Positions 8,345 to 16,787 of a stretch of DNA of 64,000 nt are shown in pieces (the first letter of the stretch is position 1; each line of letters opens with the position of its first letter). Made by a program: the position numbers and the translations under genes. Source of the DNA: UBA6115 sp050952935. GTDB taxonomy: Bacteria > Bacillota > Clostridia > Christensenellales > Aristaeellaceae. Where the stretch lies: NCBI GenBank assembly GCA_050952935.1, contig JBMNLS010000001.1, positions 868,001-932,000 on the forward strand, in the 5' to 3' direction. The notes below the pieces were generated by a model. That model made no database searches and had not been told where the DNA came from. It saw nothing but the letters and a program-made list of their open reading frames with translations.

Positions 8345-9106
8345 ATGACGCAGCCGTATATCACCTTGACCAAGGATAATCTGGAAGCGGAGCACCTGTG
8401 CTGTGCCATCGCGGATAAAAAGCATCAGGCGGGGGTCAGGGCAAAAAAGACCTGGCTTTCTCATCGGCTTTCAGAGGGGCATGTTTTCTGTAAACTGGAC
8501 GCAAAAGCCAAGGTGTTTATTGAATACGCCCCGCTTGAAAGCGCCTGGGCGCCGGTGGAGGGGAAAGGTTTTATCTACATCTATTGCCTGTGGGTATCGG
8601 GGCAGCACAAAGGGCAGGGGCATGGCCGCTGGTTGCTTGAAAGCTGCATCCGGGAGGCGCGGGAGAAGGGGTATGCGGGGGTCTGCGTGATCACCGGGAA
8701 AAAGAAGAAGCCTTTTCATACGGATGCCGCGTTTTTTTCCCGCTTTGGATTTGAGGTGGTGGACAGGCTGCCAGAGGACTATCAGCTGATGGCGCTCTCC
8801 TTTGCCGGAGAAAAACCCTGCTTTACACAGGCTGCCCGCCGTTTTCAAACAGAGGACAAGGGAATCGCCGTCTATTATAGCCCGCAGTGCCCCTACATCA
8901 TGGATTGCCTGCGCCAGGTGCGGGAATTTTGCGGTATGCGGGGCATCCCCTTTACAGCACATGAGGTGACCTCCGCCCGGGAGGCCAAGGAGGTTCCCTG
9001 CGTGTTCAATAACTGGGCTGTTTTCCATGAAGGGCGTTTTATCACCACCCACCTGCTCAACGAGGGATATCTGGCGAAGATGCTGGACACATTGAAGGAG
9101 GGATAA
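8345..9106 (+). CDS. GNAT acetyltransferase with YoaP-like C-terminal domain
   Basis: 253 residues. The N-terminal ~150 residues are a GNAT domain, with the acetyl-CoA-binding stretch SGQHKGQGHGRWLLE (about 94-108). The C-terminal ~100 residues resemble the YoaP family extension, with a CPYI motif (around residue 183) of thioredoxin-like appearance. The acceptor substrate is unknown. ATG 8345 is preceded by AAGGAGGGG. The gene ends two bases before the GyrI-like gene, so these form a small operon with the WYL regulator upstream. Confidence 0.8.
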   Translation: MTQPYITLTKDNLEAEHLCCAIADKKHQAGVRAKKTWLSHRLSEGHVFCKLDAKAKVFIEYAPLESAWAPVEGKGFIYIYCLWVSGQHKGQGHGRWLLESCIREAREKGYAGVCVITGKKKKPFHTDAAFFSRFGFEVVDRLPEDYQLMALSFAGEKPCFTQAARRFQTEDKGIAVYYSPQCPYIMDCLRQVREFCGMRGIPFTAHEVTSAREAKEVPCVFNNWAVFHEGRFITTHLLNEGYLAKMLDTLKEG

Positions 9107-9108
9107 AC

Positions 9109-9750
9109 ATGGCATCTGCTTTTGACTTTAAAAAGGAATACAAAGACCTTTATCTGCCCCCGGCCAAGCCTGTGCTGATCATGGTGCCTCCGATGCGATT
9201 CATCGCCGTTGACGGGATGGGAAACCCCAACACCGAGCCTTCTTACGCCCAGGCGATGGAGATTCTCTATGGGTTGTCCTACACCATCAAAATGTCAAAA
9301 ATGACCGGCAACACGCCCCAGGGCTATTTTGACTATGTGGTGCCGCCGCTGGAGGGATTGTGGCGGCTGTCAGACACCAGCATCCAGCCGGAAGAGATGA
9401 TGCACCATAAAGACGCGCTGATCTGGACGAGTCTCCTTCGTCAGCCTGATTTTGTGACGGAAGAAGTGTTTGAGGGGGCCAGGGAGACGCTTGCCAAAAA
9501 GAAGCCGGGACTTGATCTTTCCCGCGCCAGGCTTATGGACTTTGAAGAAGGCCTATGCGTGCAGATCCTGCACATCGGCCCCTATGATGCGGAGCCCGCA
9601 TCCGTAAGGAAGATGGAAGCCTTTGCCGTCTCCCAGGGGTATCGCATTGATTTATCCGATACCCGGCCGCACCATGAGATTTATTTGAACGACCCCAGAA
9701 AGACAGCGTCGGGGAAACTGAAAACGGTGATCCGGCATCCGATAGCTTAG
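9109..9750 (+). CDS. GyrI-like small-molecule-binding domain protein
   Basis: 213 residues, resembling the stand-alone GyrI-like (SRPBCC-related, PF06445-type) proteins. The opening PPMRFIAVDGMGNP and the end DPRKTASGKLKTVIRHPI are typical of this family. Such proteins bind or hydrolyse hydrophobic or drug-like small molecules, or act as the ligand-binding part of regulators. There is no DNA-binding domain here. AAGGAGG lies at 9096-9102 inside the end of the preceding gene, consistent with coupling. Confidence 0.8.
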   Translation: MASAFDFKKEYKDLYLPPAKPVLIMVPPMRFIAVDGMGNPNTEPSYAQAMEILYGLSYTIKMSKMTGNTPQGYFDYVVPPLEGLWRLSDTSIQPEEMMHHKDALIWTSLLRQPDFVTEEVFEGARETLAKKKPGLDLSRARLMDFEEGLCVQILHIGPYDAEPASVRKMEAFAVSQGYRIDLSDTRPHHEIYLNDPRKTASGKLKTVIRHPIA

Positions 9751-9808
9751 GGATTGAGTCAGCGCCGCTGTGAAATGGCGAAATTTTGACGACCAGAAAG
9801 GAAAAACG

Positions 9809-10810
9809 ATGATGAAAACTAAAAGAATTCAGCTCATTCCATTTTTTATTGCCTTATCGCTTATATTTGCCTTGAATATGCCTGCGCTGTCCGTCAGCGC
9901 GGAACAGACGGCAACGCCTTCATCAGCAACCATCACGGCTGCCCCGTCCATCGAAAAAGACGCTGTCGCGTTCATTGATCCCTATATTGATGAGGCCATT
10001 GCGCTGATTGAGGCTGATCGCAGGCAGCAATCCGGCGTCACATTCGACTATGAGCCAAAGCCCCTCTATGACGGCCTGAGCCGGGAAGGGAAATCCATGT
10101 ATGATGAAATGCTCAGGAACGCGCAGCATCTTATCCCCTTCTCTTATACCGCTAAACAGCATGGATACGAGGGCATGGACATGGCGCTGGTCGTATATGG
10201 CGCCATAAAAACCGATCACCCCGAAATCGAGAATTATTTTATGCTGCGCGATGTGATGGAGGGCGATATGACGGCTGCGCTGGAAGCTCTTTATTTTATG
10301 CCGTGGGACGCAAAACAGCGTCCGGCTGATGCAACCATGCTTCGCGAAGAAATGCTGCGCTTTGATGTGGTTTGCGCCCGAATTGCAGAGCGTATGCCGG
10401 ATGAGTTTTCGGCCTATGATAAATACCGCTATCTGGCTTCGGTTATTTCGCTGATCACCTCCTATGACTATGACGGCGTAGGCGGTTGGCAGGTTGGAAC
10501 CGCATACGGCTCTATTTTGGGCGGGCATTCGGTCTGCCAGGGGTACTCAAGGGGTTTCCTGCATCTTTGTCAAAAAGCGAACCTGTGGTGTGAAACGGTG
10601 GACGGCGTTTCCGGAGGGAATGTGGGCCATATGTGGAACATGGTGAAACTGGATTCAGGTACCTATCATTTAGATATTACATGGAGCGACGAGCTGGGAC
10701 TGCCTGACAGCCTGGGATGGAGCAGGTACTTCATGCTTACACAGGACGAAATTCTTGTTGACCACGAAATCACCGATGGCAAGGTCGCAACCGGTACAAC
10801 AATAAAATAG
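9809..10810 (+). CDS. Secreted transglutaminase-like protein
   Basis: 333 residues. The start at 9809 (or ATG 9812) follows AAAGGAAAA. Residues ~1-31 form a signal peptide ending SVSA. The C-terminal half is a transglutaminase-like domain with a recognisable Cys243 (HSVCQGYS), His274 (VGHMWN) and Asp289 (YHLDITW) triad. The domain acts as a cysteine protease or cross-linking enzyme outside the cell in other bacteria; the substrate is unknown. The gene stands alone, with its own upstream gap and ~250 bases of non-coding sequence after it. Confidence 0.85.
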   Translation: MMKTKRIQLIPFFIALSLIFALNMPALSVSAEQTATPSSATITAAPSIEKDAVAFIDPYIDEAIALIEADRRQQSGVTFDYEPKPLYDGLSREGKSMYDEMLRNAQHLIPFSYTAKQHGYEGMDMALVVYGAIKTDHPEIENYFMLRDVMEGDMTAALEALYFMPWDAKQRPADATMLREEMLRFDVVCARIAERMPDEFSAYDKYRYLASVISLITSYDYDGVGGWQVGTAYGSILGGHSVCQGYSRGFLHLCQKANLWCETVDGVSGGNVGHMWNMVKLDSGTYHLDITWSDELGLPDSLGWSRYFMLTQDEILVDHEITDGKVATGTTIK

Positions 10811-10951
10811 CAGCCAACAGGCCGAAGCAACAGGAGATGTTGCAATAAAATGTATTCCGGGGAACAGCCGGGAACTTGCTCGGCGTTCAACAGAGTCCAC
10901 CGCTGATTATGTGAAAAAGGGTGTAAGGGCGGAAGATAAACAAAAAACAAA

Positions 10952-11001
10952 CAAGTTAACAAATGTATGAACTTGCACAATTGAATATACTGTCCTATAT
11001 T
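10952..11001 (+). promoter_or_regulatory. Sigma-A promoter and candidate operator for the sugar ABC operon
   Basis: TTGCAC (10973-10978), a 17-base spacer and TATATT (10996-11001) make a good housekeeping promoter about 55 bases before the first permease gene. An inverted repeat CAAGTT (10952-10957) and AACTTG (10970-10975) overlaps the -35 box and could be an operator. The rest of 10811-11057 shows nothing else recognisable. Confidence 0.6.
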
Positions 11002-11057
11002 TATATTACGGATTCGTACAAGGGAAAGGTTGGAGTGAAAAGGGTGAAAAACAACAG

Positions 11058-11975
11058 TTGTATTTAAGAATTCGCAAAAAATTACAGCTTGCCGCCAGAC
11101 ATTGGCAATTTTATTTGATTATGCTAGTACCGCTAGTGTATTTATTTATATTCCACTATATTCCGATGTATGGCATGCAAATTGCGTTTCGTCAATTTTC
11201 ACCATCAAAAGGAATAGCTGGGAGCCCTTGGATAGGTTTTGAGAATTTCAGACGGTTTTTGAGTGCGTATAATTTCCGCACGATTCTTTGGAATACGATA
11301 TCACTCAGCTTGTATGAGATATTGGCGAGCTTTCCTTTCCCATTGGTTTTTGCGATCATGATAAACGAAGTGCCGTCCCGCAGATTTAAGAGAAGTGTTC
11401 AGATGATCAGCTATGCGCCGCATTTTATTTCTACGATTGTGATTGTGGCCATTATGAATCAATTGCTGAACCTTCGTTTTGGTATTGTAAATAATTTGAT
11501 TGAGATTTTCGGAGGACAGCGAATAAACTTTCTTGCGGACCCGAAGTTGTTCAAGACATTGTATGTTTTCTCAGGTATTTGGCAGCACACCGGCTATGCT
11601 GCAATCTTATATATTGCGGCGCTTGCAGCAGTGGATCCAACGCTATATGAGGCGGCATCTATAGACGGCGCTTCAAAATTGCAAAAGATCAGGTATATTG
11701 ATCTTCCGTGTCTGATGCCCACAGCGATTATCATATTGATTCTTAATATGGGAAATATTATGAATGTGGGAATCGATAAGGTTTTAGCTATGCAAAATGA
11801 TGCGAACATGGGTGTATCAGAAGTGATATCAACCTATGTTTACAATATTGGCATCATCAATTCCGATTTCAGCTATGCAACAGCAGCCGGCACATTCAAT
11901 TCAGTTATCAATTTGACCTTATTGCTGAGTTTGAACGCATTGGCCAAGCGTGTTAGCGAAACGAGCCTGTTTTAA
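11058..11975 (+). CDS. Sugar ABC transporter permease (LplB type)
   Basis: 305 residues with about six membrane helices and the MalF/LplB-type opening (FYLIMLVPLVYLFIFHYIP). The EAA loop YEAASIDGASKLQKIRYID (around 200-218) contacts the ATPase. The best start is a TTG codon at 11058; no ATG or GTG is in frame upstream. Together with the next two genes it forms an importer of the oligosaccharide family whose ATPase is usually encoded elsewhere (MsmX-like). The adjoining GH29 fucosidase suggests a fucosylated glycan as substrate. These genes are AT-richer than the surrounding housekeeping genes. Confidence 0.85.
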   Translation: MYLRIRKKLQLAARHWQFYLIMLVPLVYLFIFHYIPMYGMQIAFRQFSPSKGIAGSPWIGFENFRRFLSAYNFRTILWNTISLSLYEILASFPFPLVFAIMINEVPSRRFKRSVQMISYAPHFISTIVIVAIMNQLLNLRFGIVNNLIEIFGGQRINFLADPKLFKTLYVFSGIWQHTGYAAILYIAALAAVDPTLYEAASIDGASKLQKIRYIDLPCLMPTAIIILILNMGNIMNVGIDKVLAMQNDANMGVSEVISTYVYNIGIINSDFSYATAAGTFNSVINLTLLLSLNALAKRVSETSLF

Positions 11976-12004
11976 GGGACAGTGTTGTGGAAAGGAGGGC
12001 GCTT

Positions 12005-12913
12005 GTGACAAGGAAAGGCAAATATTTTAAACATTATTCCTTAACAGATCGTCTGTTCATCATAACAACTTATGCTTTGCTGTCGATCATCGCATTGCTT
12101 GTGCTCTACCCGCTCATTTATGTCCTCAGCTCTTCCTTCAGCTCTCCTGAGGCCGTGATGTCGGGAAAAGTAAGGGTATTACCAGTGGATTTTTCGCTGG
12201 AAGGATATCGCGCCGTTCTAAAATATGAGCAGGTTTGGACAGGGTACCTCAACAGCATTATTTATACTGTTTCAGCAACCATTTTGGGGGTTGTTATGAC
12301 GATTATGCTGGCATTTCCCCTCTCAAGAAAGAACATTCTCATTGGGACCAAGGTTATTAATGGATACATCCTTTTTACCATGTTGTTTTCAGGCGGCTTG
12401 ATTCCAAATTATTTTCTGGTAAGGAATCTGGGCATGCTGAACACTCGTTTTGCACTGATTATTCCCGGCGCGCTTTCCGCTTACTATATCATCATTGCCC
12501 GCACCTTTTTTACAAGCACAATTCCGGATGAAATCTATGAGGCAGCCATTATCGATGGTTGTAGTGACGCACGTTTTATGGTTTCAATTGTTATTCCACT
12601 TTCCATGGCCATCATTGCAGTGCTTACGCTTTTTTACGCGGTGATTCATTGGAACGCCTATATGCCTGCTCTTTTATATCTGCGAAACAAGGAACTATTT
12701 CCGCTTCAAATTGTCCTCCGCAATATTCTTTTGCTCAGCCAAAAAACCATGGAGCGGGTGGATAACATCAGAGGTGAGATGGCTGCGCAGGGGATGGAAG
12801 CATTGCTCAAGTATTCCCTCATTGTGGTGGGAAGCGCGCCGATGTTGATCGCTTATCCTTTTGTCCAAAAACATTTTGTTAAAGGTGTGATGATCGGATC
12901 GCTTAAAGGCTAA
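12005..12913 (+). CDS. Carbohydrate ABC transporter permease (YtcP type)
   Basis: 302 residues with six predicted helices and the EAA motif YEAAIIDGCSDARF (around 178-191). It belongs to the LplC/YtcP (MalG-like) group that pairs with LplB-type permeases. GTG 12005 is the likely start, as AAGGAGG sits six bases before it; an upstream in-frame GTG at 11987 precedes this site and is less likely. It ends PFVQKHFVKGVMIGSLKG, as is typical of the family. Confidence 0.85.
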   Translation: MTRKGKYFKHYSLTDRLFIITTYALLSIIALLVLYPLIYVLSSSFSSPEAVMSGKVRVLPVDFSLEGYRAVLKYEQVWTGYLNSIIYTVSATILGVVMTIMLAFPLSRKNILIGTKVINGYILFTMLFSGGLIPNYFLVRNLGMLNTRFALIIPGALSAYYIIIARTFFTSTIPDEIYEAAIIDGCSDARFMVSIVIPLSMAIIAVLTLFYAVIHWNAYMPALLYLRNKELFPLQIVLRNILLLSQKTMERVDNIRGEMAAQGMEALLKYSLIVVGSAPMLIAYPFVQKHFVKGVMIGSLKG

Positions 12914-12918
12914 TCTTC

Positions 12919-12934
12919 GACCAAATATTTGGTC
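12919..12934. promoter_or_regulatory. 16-bp perfect palindrome before the binding-protein gene
   Basis: GACCAAATATTTGGTC is perfectly self-complementary, lies six bases after the permease stop and 33 bases before the solute-binding protein start. It could be a dimeric regulator's operator, or an RNA hairpin or processing point that raises binding-protein mRNA over permease mRNA. Confidence 0.4.
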
Positions 12935-12967
12935 TTAGAATACATTAAAGAAAGGATGGAAATAAAA

Positions 12968-14623
12968 ATGAAACGGAGATTTACTGTCTATGTTGCTTTG
13001 AGCCTGTGTCTAATGGTTTTGTTTACAGCGGCTGTACAGGCGCAAGTGACCCCGCCGGGAGAACTGCCGATTGTTAAAGAGCCCATTACTCTTAAAGTGC
13101 TTACTGCCAACAACACTGGCGTTATCGACTTTGCGACTAACAAAACAACTAAATGGTTTGAGGAACAAACAGGCATCAAGATTGAGTGGGAAGTTGTGCC
13201 GGATATTAATGTGTCGAAATCTGTTATCCTCAACAGTGGGGATTATCCGGATGTTTTTCTTTCCGCACAATTAACCAATGCTGATATCGTCAAATATGGC
13301 ATGGAAGAAGGGGTCTTTCTGCCGCTGAACGATCTGATTGATCAACAGGGCTATTGGATTAAGCAAGTCTTTGAACAGTCCCCTTATGCCTTAAAGGAGT
13401 CCATTGCTCCGGATGGGAACATTTATGCGCTGCCACAAGTCAATGAAGCATATCATGTGACGGTCCCCTGCAAACTCTGGATTAATACGCAATGGCTTGA
13501 TAATCTTGGACTTGAGATGCCTACCACAACGGATGAGTTTGCGGATGTGCTCCGAGCATTCCGTGATCTGGATGCGAACGGGAATGGGGATGCCAATGAC
13601 GAAATTCCCTTAACCGGCATTGGCGGCTACACCCCGGCGCTGCCAGGCGGACAGCCCTATTTCCTCACCTTAGGCTCCTATCTATTTGGGGGATTCATCA
13701 ATTTTAGTCAGCAAAACGGTGTTGTGCAGCCTTTCAAGGGTGTGGTTGACACCGCATATGACAAGGAAGAATTCCGCGAGGCCTTGCGCTATATGGCTAT
13801 GCTTTACCAAGAGGGTTTGATTGATCCGGAATTCGTGTCTCAGGAGCGGAGCAACATTCGCGCAAAGGTATCCAATGAGAGCGGGAACCTGGTGGGCGCT
13901 TTTGTTTCTCATTCCATTCATATGTATGCTGCCCTTGATGGAGAATTACAGAAACAATACAATGTGCTGCCGCCTTTGAAGGGGCCCAATGGTCTTCAGT
14001 CAGCGCCTTTGATGCCGTTTTCGAGCAATCCGCCAAATTGTTACGCTATTTCAACGACATGCAAAAATCCGGAGGCAGCATTCCGTTTTGCCGATTTCAT
14101 GTATTCGACAGAAGCCACCTATCGCAATTACTTTGGTGAAGAGGGCGTAGACTATCGTTTGGCGGAAGAAGGGGAAGTCGGCATCAATGGCGAACCAGCC
14201 CTGTACAAAGGCCTGGTTCCTTTTACCGGCCCTCAGAATGAGAACTGGTGTGAGCAGGGGGTGCAAAACCGTTCAAACGCTTGGCGGCTTGGTGAGGTGT
14301 CGGTCAGCGATATTTATGATCCATTGGGTCTTGAAACACGTCTGTACCAAGCTTCTGTTATCTACCGGGAGTATACCGTCAAGGATGAGGAAGTGTATCC
14401 CAATGCGATATTTATGTCCCCTGAAGAGAATGCCGAGTATGCACAGATTTTTGTAGCGATTGGCAACTATGTGAAAGAATCAGTGCAGAAATTCATCGTG
14501 GGAGCGATGGATTTGGATAAAGACTGGGATGATTATGTCAACACACTAAACAATATCGGTCTTGCACGCTATGAGCAGATCTTGCAGAATGCCTATGACG
14601 CATCAGGATTTGCCAATAAGTAA
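12968..14623 (+). CDS. Extracellular solute-binding protein of the sugar ABC operon
   Basis: 551 residues; family 1-type binding protein of the large LplA-like group. The start is placed at ATG 12968 (AAAGGATGG upstream), giving a signal peptide of ~27 residues ending VQAQ. No lipobox cysteine is visible, so membrane attachment would have to be by another route or by the uncleaved signal. It should capture the glycan for the two permeases upstream. It is followed by the GH29 fucosidase gene. Confidence 0.88.
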   Translation: MKRRFTVYVALSLCLMVLFTAAVQAQVTPPGELPIVKEPITLKVLTANNTGVIDFATNKTTKWFEEQTGIKIEWEVVPDINVSKSVILNSGDYPDVFLSAQLTNADIVKYGMEEGVFLPLNDLIDQQGYWIKQVFEQSPYALKESIAPDGNIYALPQVNEAYHVTVPCKLWINTQWLDNLGLEMPTTTDEFADVLRAFRDLDANGNGDANDEIPLTGIGGYTPALPGGQPYFLTLGSYLFGGFINFSQQNGVVQPFKGVVDTAYDKEEFREALRYMAMLYQEGLIDPEFVSQERSNIRAKVSNESGNLVGAFVSHSIHMYAALDGELQKQYNVLPPLKGPNGLQSAPLMPFSSNPPNCYAISTTCKNPEAAFRFADFMYSTEATYRNYFGEEGVDYRLAEEGEVGINGEPALYKGLVPFTGPQNENWCEQGVQNRSNAWRLGEVSVSDIYDPLGLETRLYQASVIYREYTVKDEEVYPNAIFMSPEENAEYAQIFVAIGNYVKESVQKFIVGAMDLDKDWDDYVNTLNNIGLARYEQILQNAYDASGFANK

Positions 14624-14685
14624 GATTAATTAAACATGAGGAGGATTCGCAAAAGCATTATTGATTATATGCTGCGAGTAGGGAA

Positions 14686-16460
14686 ATGCCTGAATTAAAT
14701 GCAAACACTGTTATAGTTGATGATGAAGCGCGTTTAAAATGGTTTAGAGAAGCTAAGTTCGGTTTGTTCATCCATTGGGGGCTTTATGCTCGTCTTGCAG
14801 GCTACTGGAAGGGCAAAAAGATAGAAGAGGCCGGGGAGCATATCATGCGGGTAGGCAAAATTCGCCCTGAAGAGTATATGCCTTTGGCTGACGCCTTTAA
14901 CCCGAGCAAGTTCAATGCTGATGATTGGGTAGCATTGGCTAAGCGAGCAGGAATGAAATATATCGTTATTACAGCCAAACATCACGATGGTTTTGCGATG
15001 TTTAAGTCAAAAGCATCGGATTTCAACATCGTTGATGCAACACCGTATGGCAAGGATCCAATAAAAGAGTTGGCTCGTGCCTGCCGGGAAGCTGGCATTA
15101 AGTTGTGTTTCTATTATTCGCAATATCAGGATTGGACAGATCCGGATGCTGAGTTCCCTTGGGGGGAATGGGATGGCATTCCCCCGCCTCCGAGCGTGTG
15201 TTTGAGCGGTATATGAATCGGAAAGCATTGCCGCAGTTGACAGAACTGTTGACACAGTATGGTCCCATCGGTCTGATTTGGTATGATACGCCTGGGAAAA
15301 TATCAAAATACAATGCCTATCGGTTTGCCAGCCTTGTTCACGCCCTGCAGCCTGAATGTATTGTGGGCCCTCGGGTTGGACAGGGATATGGGGATTATAT
15401 TGGATATGGTGACAACCAAGTGCCAAACGATTCCAACCCGCTTCCCTGGGAGAGCCCGGCGACGATGAATGACACCTGGGGATATCGGAGCGATGATCAC
15501 AACTGGAAGAGCGTCAAGACACTTCTAAGGCTGCTGGTGAGCATTGTCAGCAAGGGAGGGAATTATCTTCTAAATGTGGGACCAACGGAAGAAGGGCTGA
15601 TTCCACAGGAAAGCATTGAGCGGTTGGAAGCGATCGGTCGGTGGATGGATAAAAACAGTGCATCTGTTTTTGAGGCGAAAGGAAGTTCGATTCATTATGC
15701 TCCTCAGTGGGGAACCATAACTGCCGGCGCGGATCGTGCATTTATGCACATGTTCGACTGGAATCCAGGGGATTTTACGGTTCATGGCATCCGCAATTCA
15801 ATAAAACGAGCCTATCTGTTAGCAACTGGGGAAGAAATTGCTTTCCGCCAAGGAAGGAACCAGGAGGCAGATTTGGATTGGCTGACGCTGACTCTTCCAT
15901 CGTCTGCACCGGATGAGCATATCTCAGTCATTGCACTTGATCTTGATGGTGAATTGCAGCTTGATCAGGCAGTGGTTCCGGAAGGCAACACCATTGTGTT
16001 GCCCGCACATTTGGCAAGGATTGAGATGGATCGATCTCAGCCTATCGCGCAGTTTACGCCCTTGTTGTCAGTGGACCAATCCGGTTTGTTCCTCAATTGG
16101 TTGCGGGAAGCGGACTATGCAATATGGGAGTTTAAGGTGTCCCAGGCTGGCCATTACCGAATGGATATCAACTCCATGACGGAATACTCGACGGTGTTAA
16201 ACAGGAGTATGCCTTGGGAAGGTGGACATGTGATGGAAGTCAGCTGTGGGGACAACCGGTTTGAATTTGTGTGCAATGACGATGAACGATCAAAGCCTTT
16301 GAACGATGATTACAGGGAGAATGTTCTTTCCCGGGGTAAAAACACTTTGCATTTTAACAAACCCGGTATTTATGAAATGGTTCTCCGTCCCAAAAAACTC
16401 AACACTGAAAAGGGGCTTGGCCTTCGTTTACTCAATGTGGTGTTGACTAAAGAGGATTGA
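14686..16460 (+). pseudogene. GH29 alpha-L-fucosidase, interrupted by a -1 frameshift
   Basis: Two reading frames together make one GH29 enzyme. The first (14686-15216) has the family start WFREAKFGLFIHWGLYA and AKHHDGFAMF, and ends in a non-family tail after DPDAEFPWGEW. The second, one base back, picks up at about 15160 and continues to 16460 with YGPIGLIWYDTPG, in which the Asp at 15285-15287 is the likely nucleophile. The shift lies between 15159 and 15195, near runs of G6 and C5, and equals loss of one base. It could be a real mutation, a sequencing error in a homopolymer or, less likely, programmed frameshifting. No signal peptide is seen, so the enzyme would be cytoplasmic and act on imported fucosides. 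Confidence 0.85.
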
Positions 16461-16507
16461 GAAAAACCAATTTAGCCGTCAAGGGGCTGTCGCAATAAGC
16501 GAAAGTC

Positions 16508-16545
16508 AAAAAGAGAGCGACCATTATGGCAGCTCTCTTTTTGTT
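16508..16545 (+). terminator. Rho-independent terminator of the fucoside operon
   Basis: AAAAAGAGAGC (16508-16518) pairs with GCTCTCTTTTT (16532-16542); the T-rich arm supports termination after the fucosidase gene. Confidence 0.85.
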
Positions 16546-16580
16546 GTGTACTGCAAATGAAAATGAAACAAATACAAGCA

Positions 16581-16660
16581 GCCGCGCCTGATAGTGCCCG
16601 CACTTGTGCTGTCTCAAAGCGGATTAGGGCGGGACGGGACAATATATACGGCGATTAAGA
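16581..16660 (+). pseudogene. Remnant of a duplicated thpR 3' end
   Basis: About 80 bases closely resemble the 3' end of thpR at 7301-7380. Read in frame from 16596, they give VPALVLSQSGLGRDG then IYTAIKR, against VPALVLYQSVLGREG then RYTAIER in the intact gene. There is no start or upstream domain. Similarity stops around 16660. The remaining non-coding sequence (16461-16580, 16661-16787) holds the terminator described separately and a TATAAT at 16738-16743 without a clear -35 box. Confidence 0.75.
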
Positions 16661-16787
16661 GGCGTCGCAACCCCTGGTTTTGTGAAAATAGGGTGACCTA
16701 CCCGAAAAGGTAAGTAGGCAAAACGGCAGGCATGTTTTATAATACAAACAATAAATGATCATTGGAATATCTGAAGGGAGGATGGGT

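Noticed and set aside
14686..16460. Two separate glycosidase genes
   Set aside because: The two frames cover complementary, non-overlapping parts of one GH29 domain.
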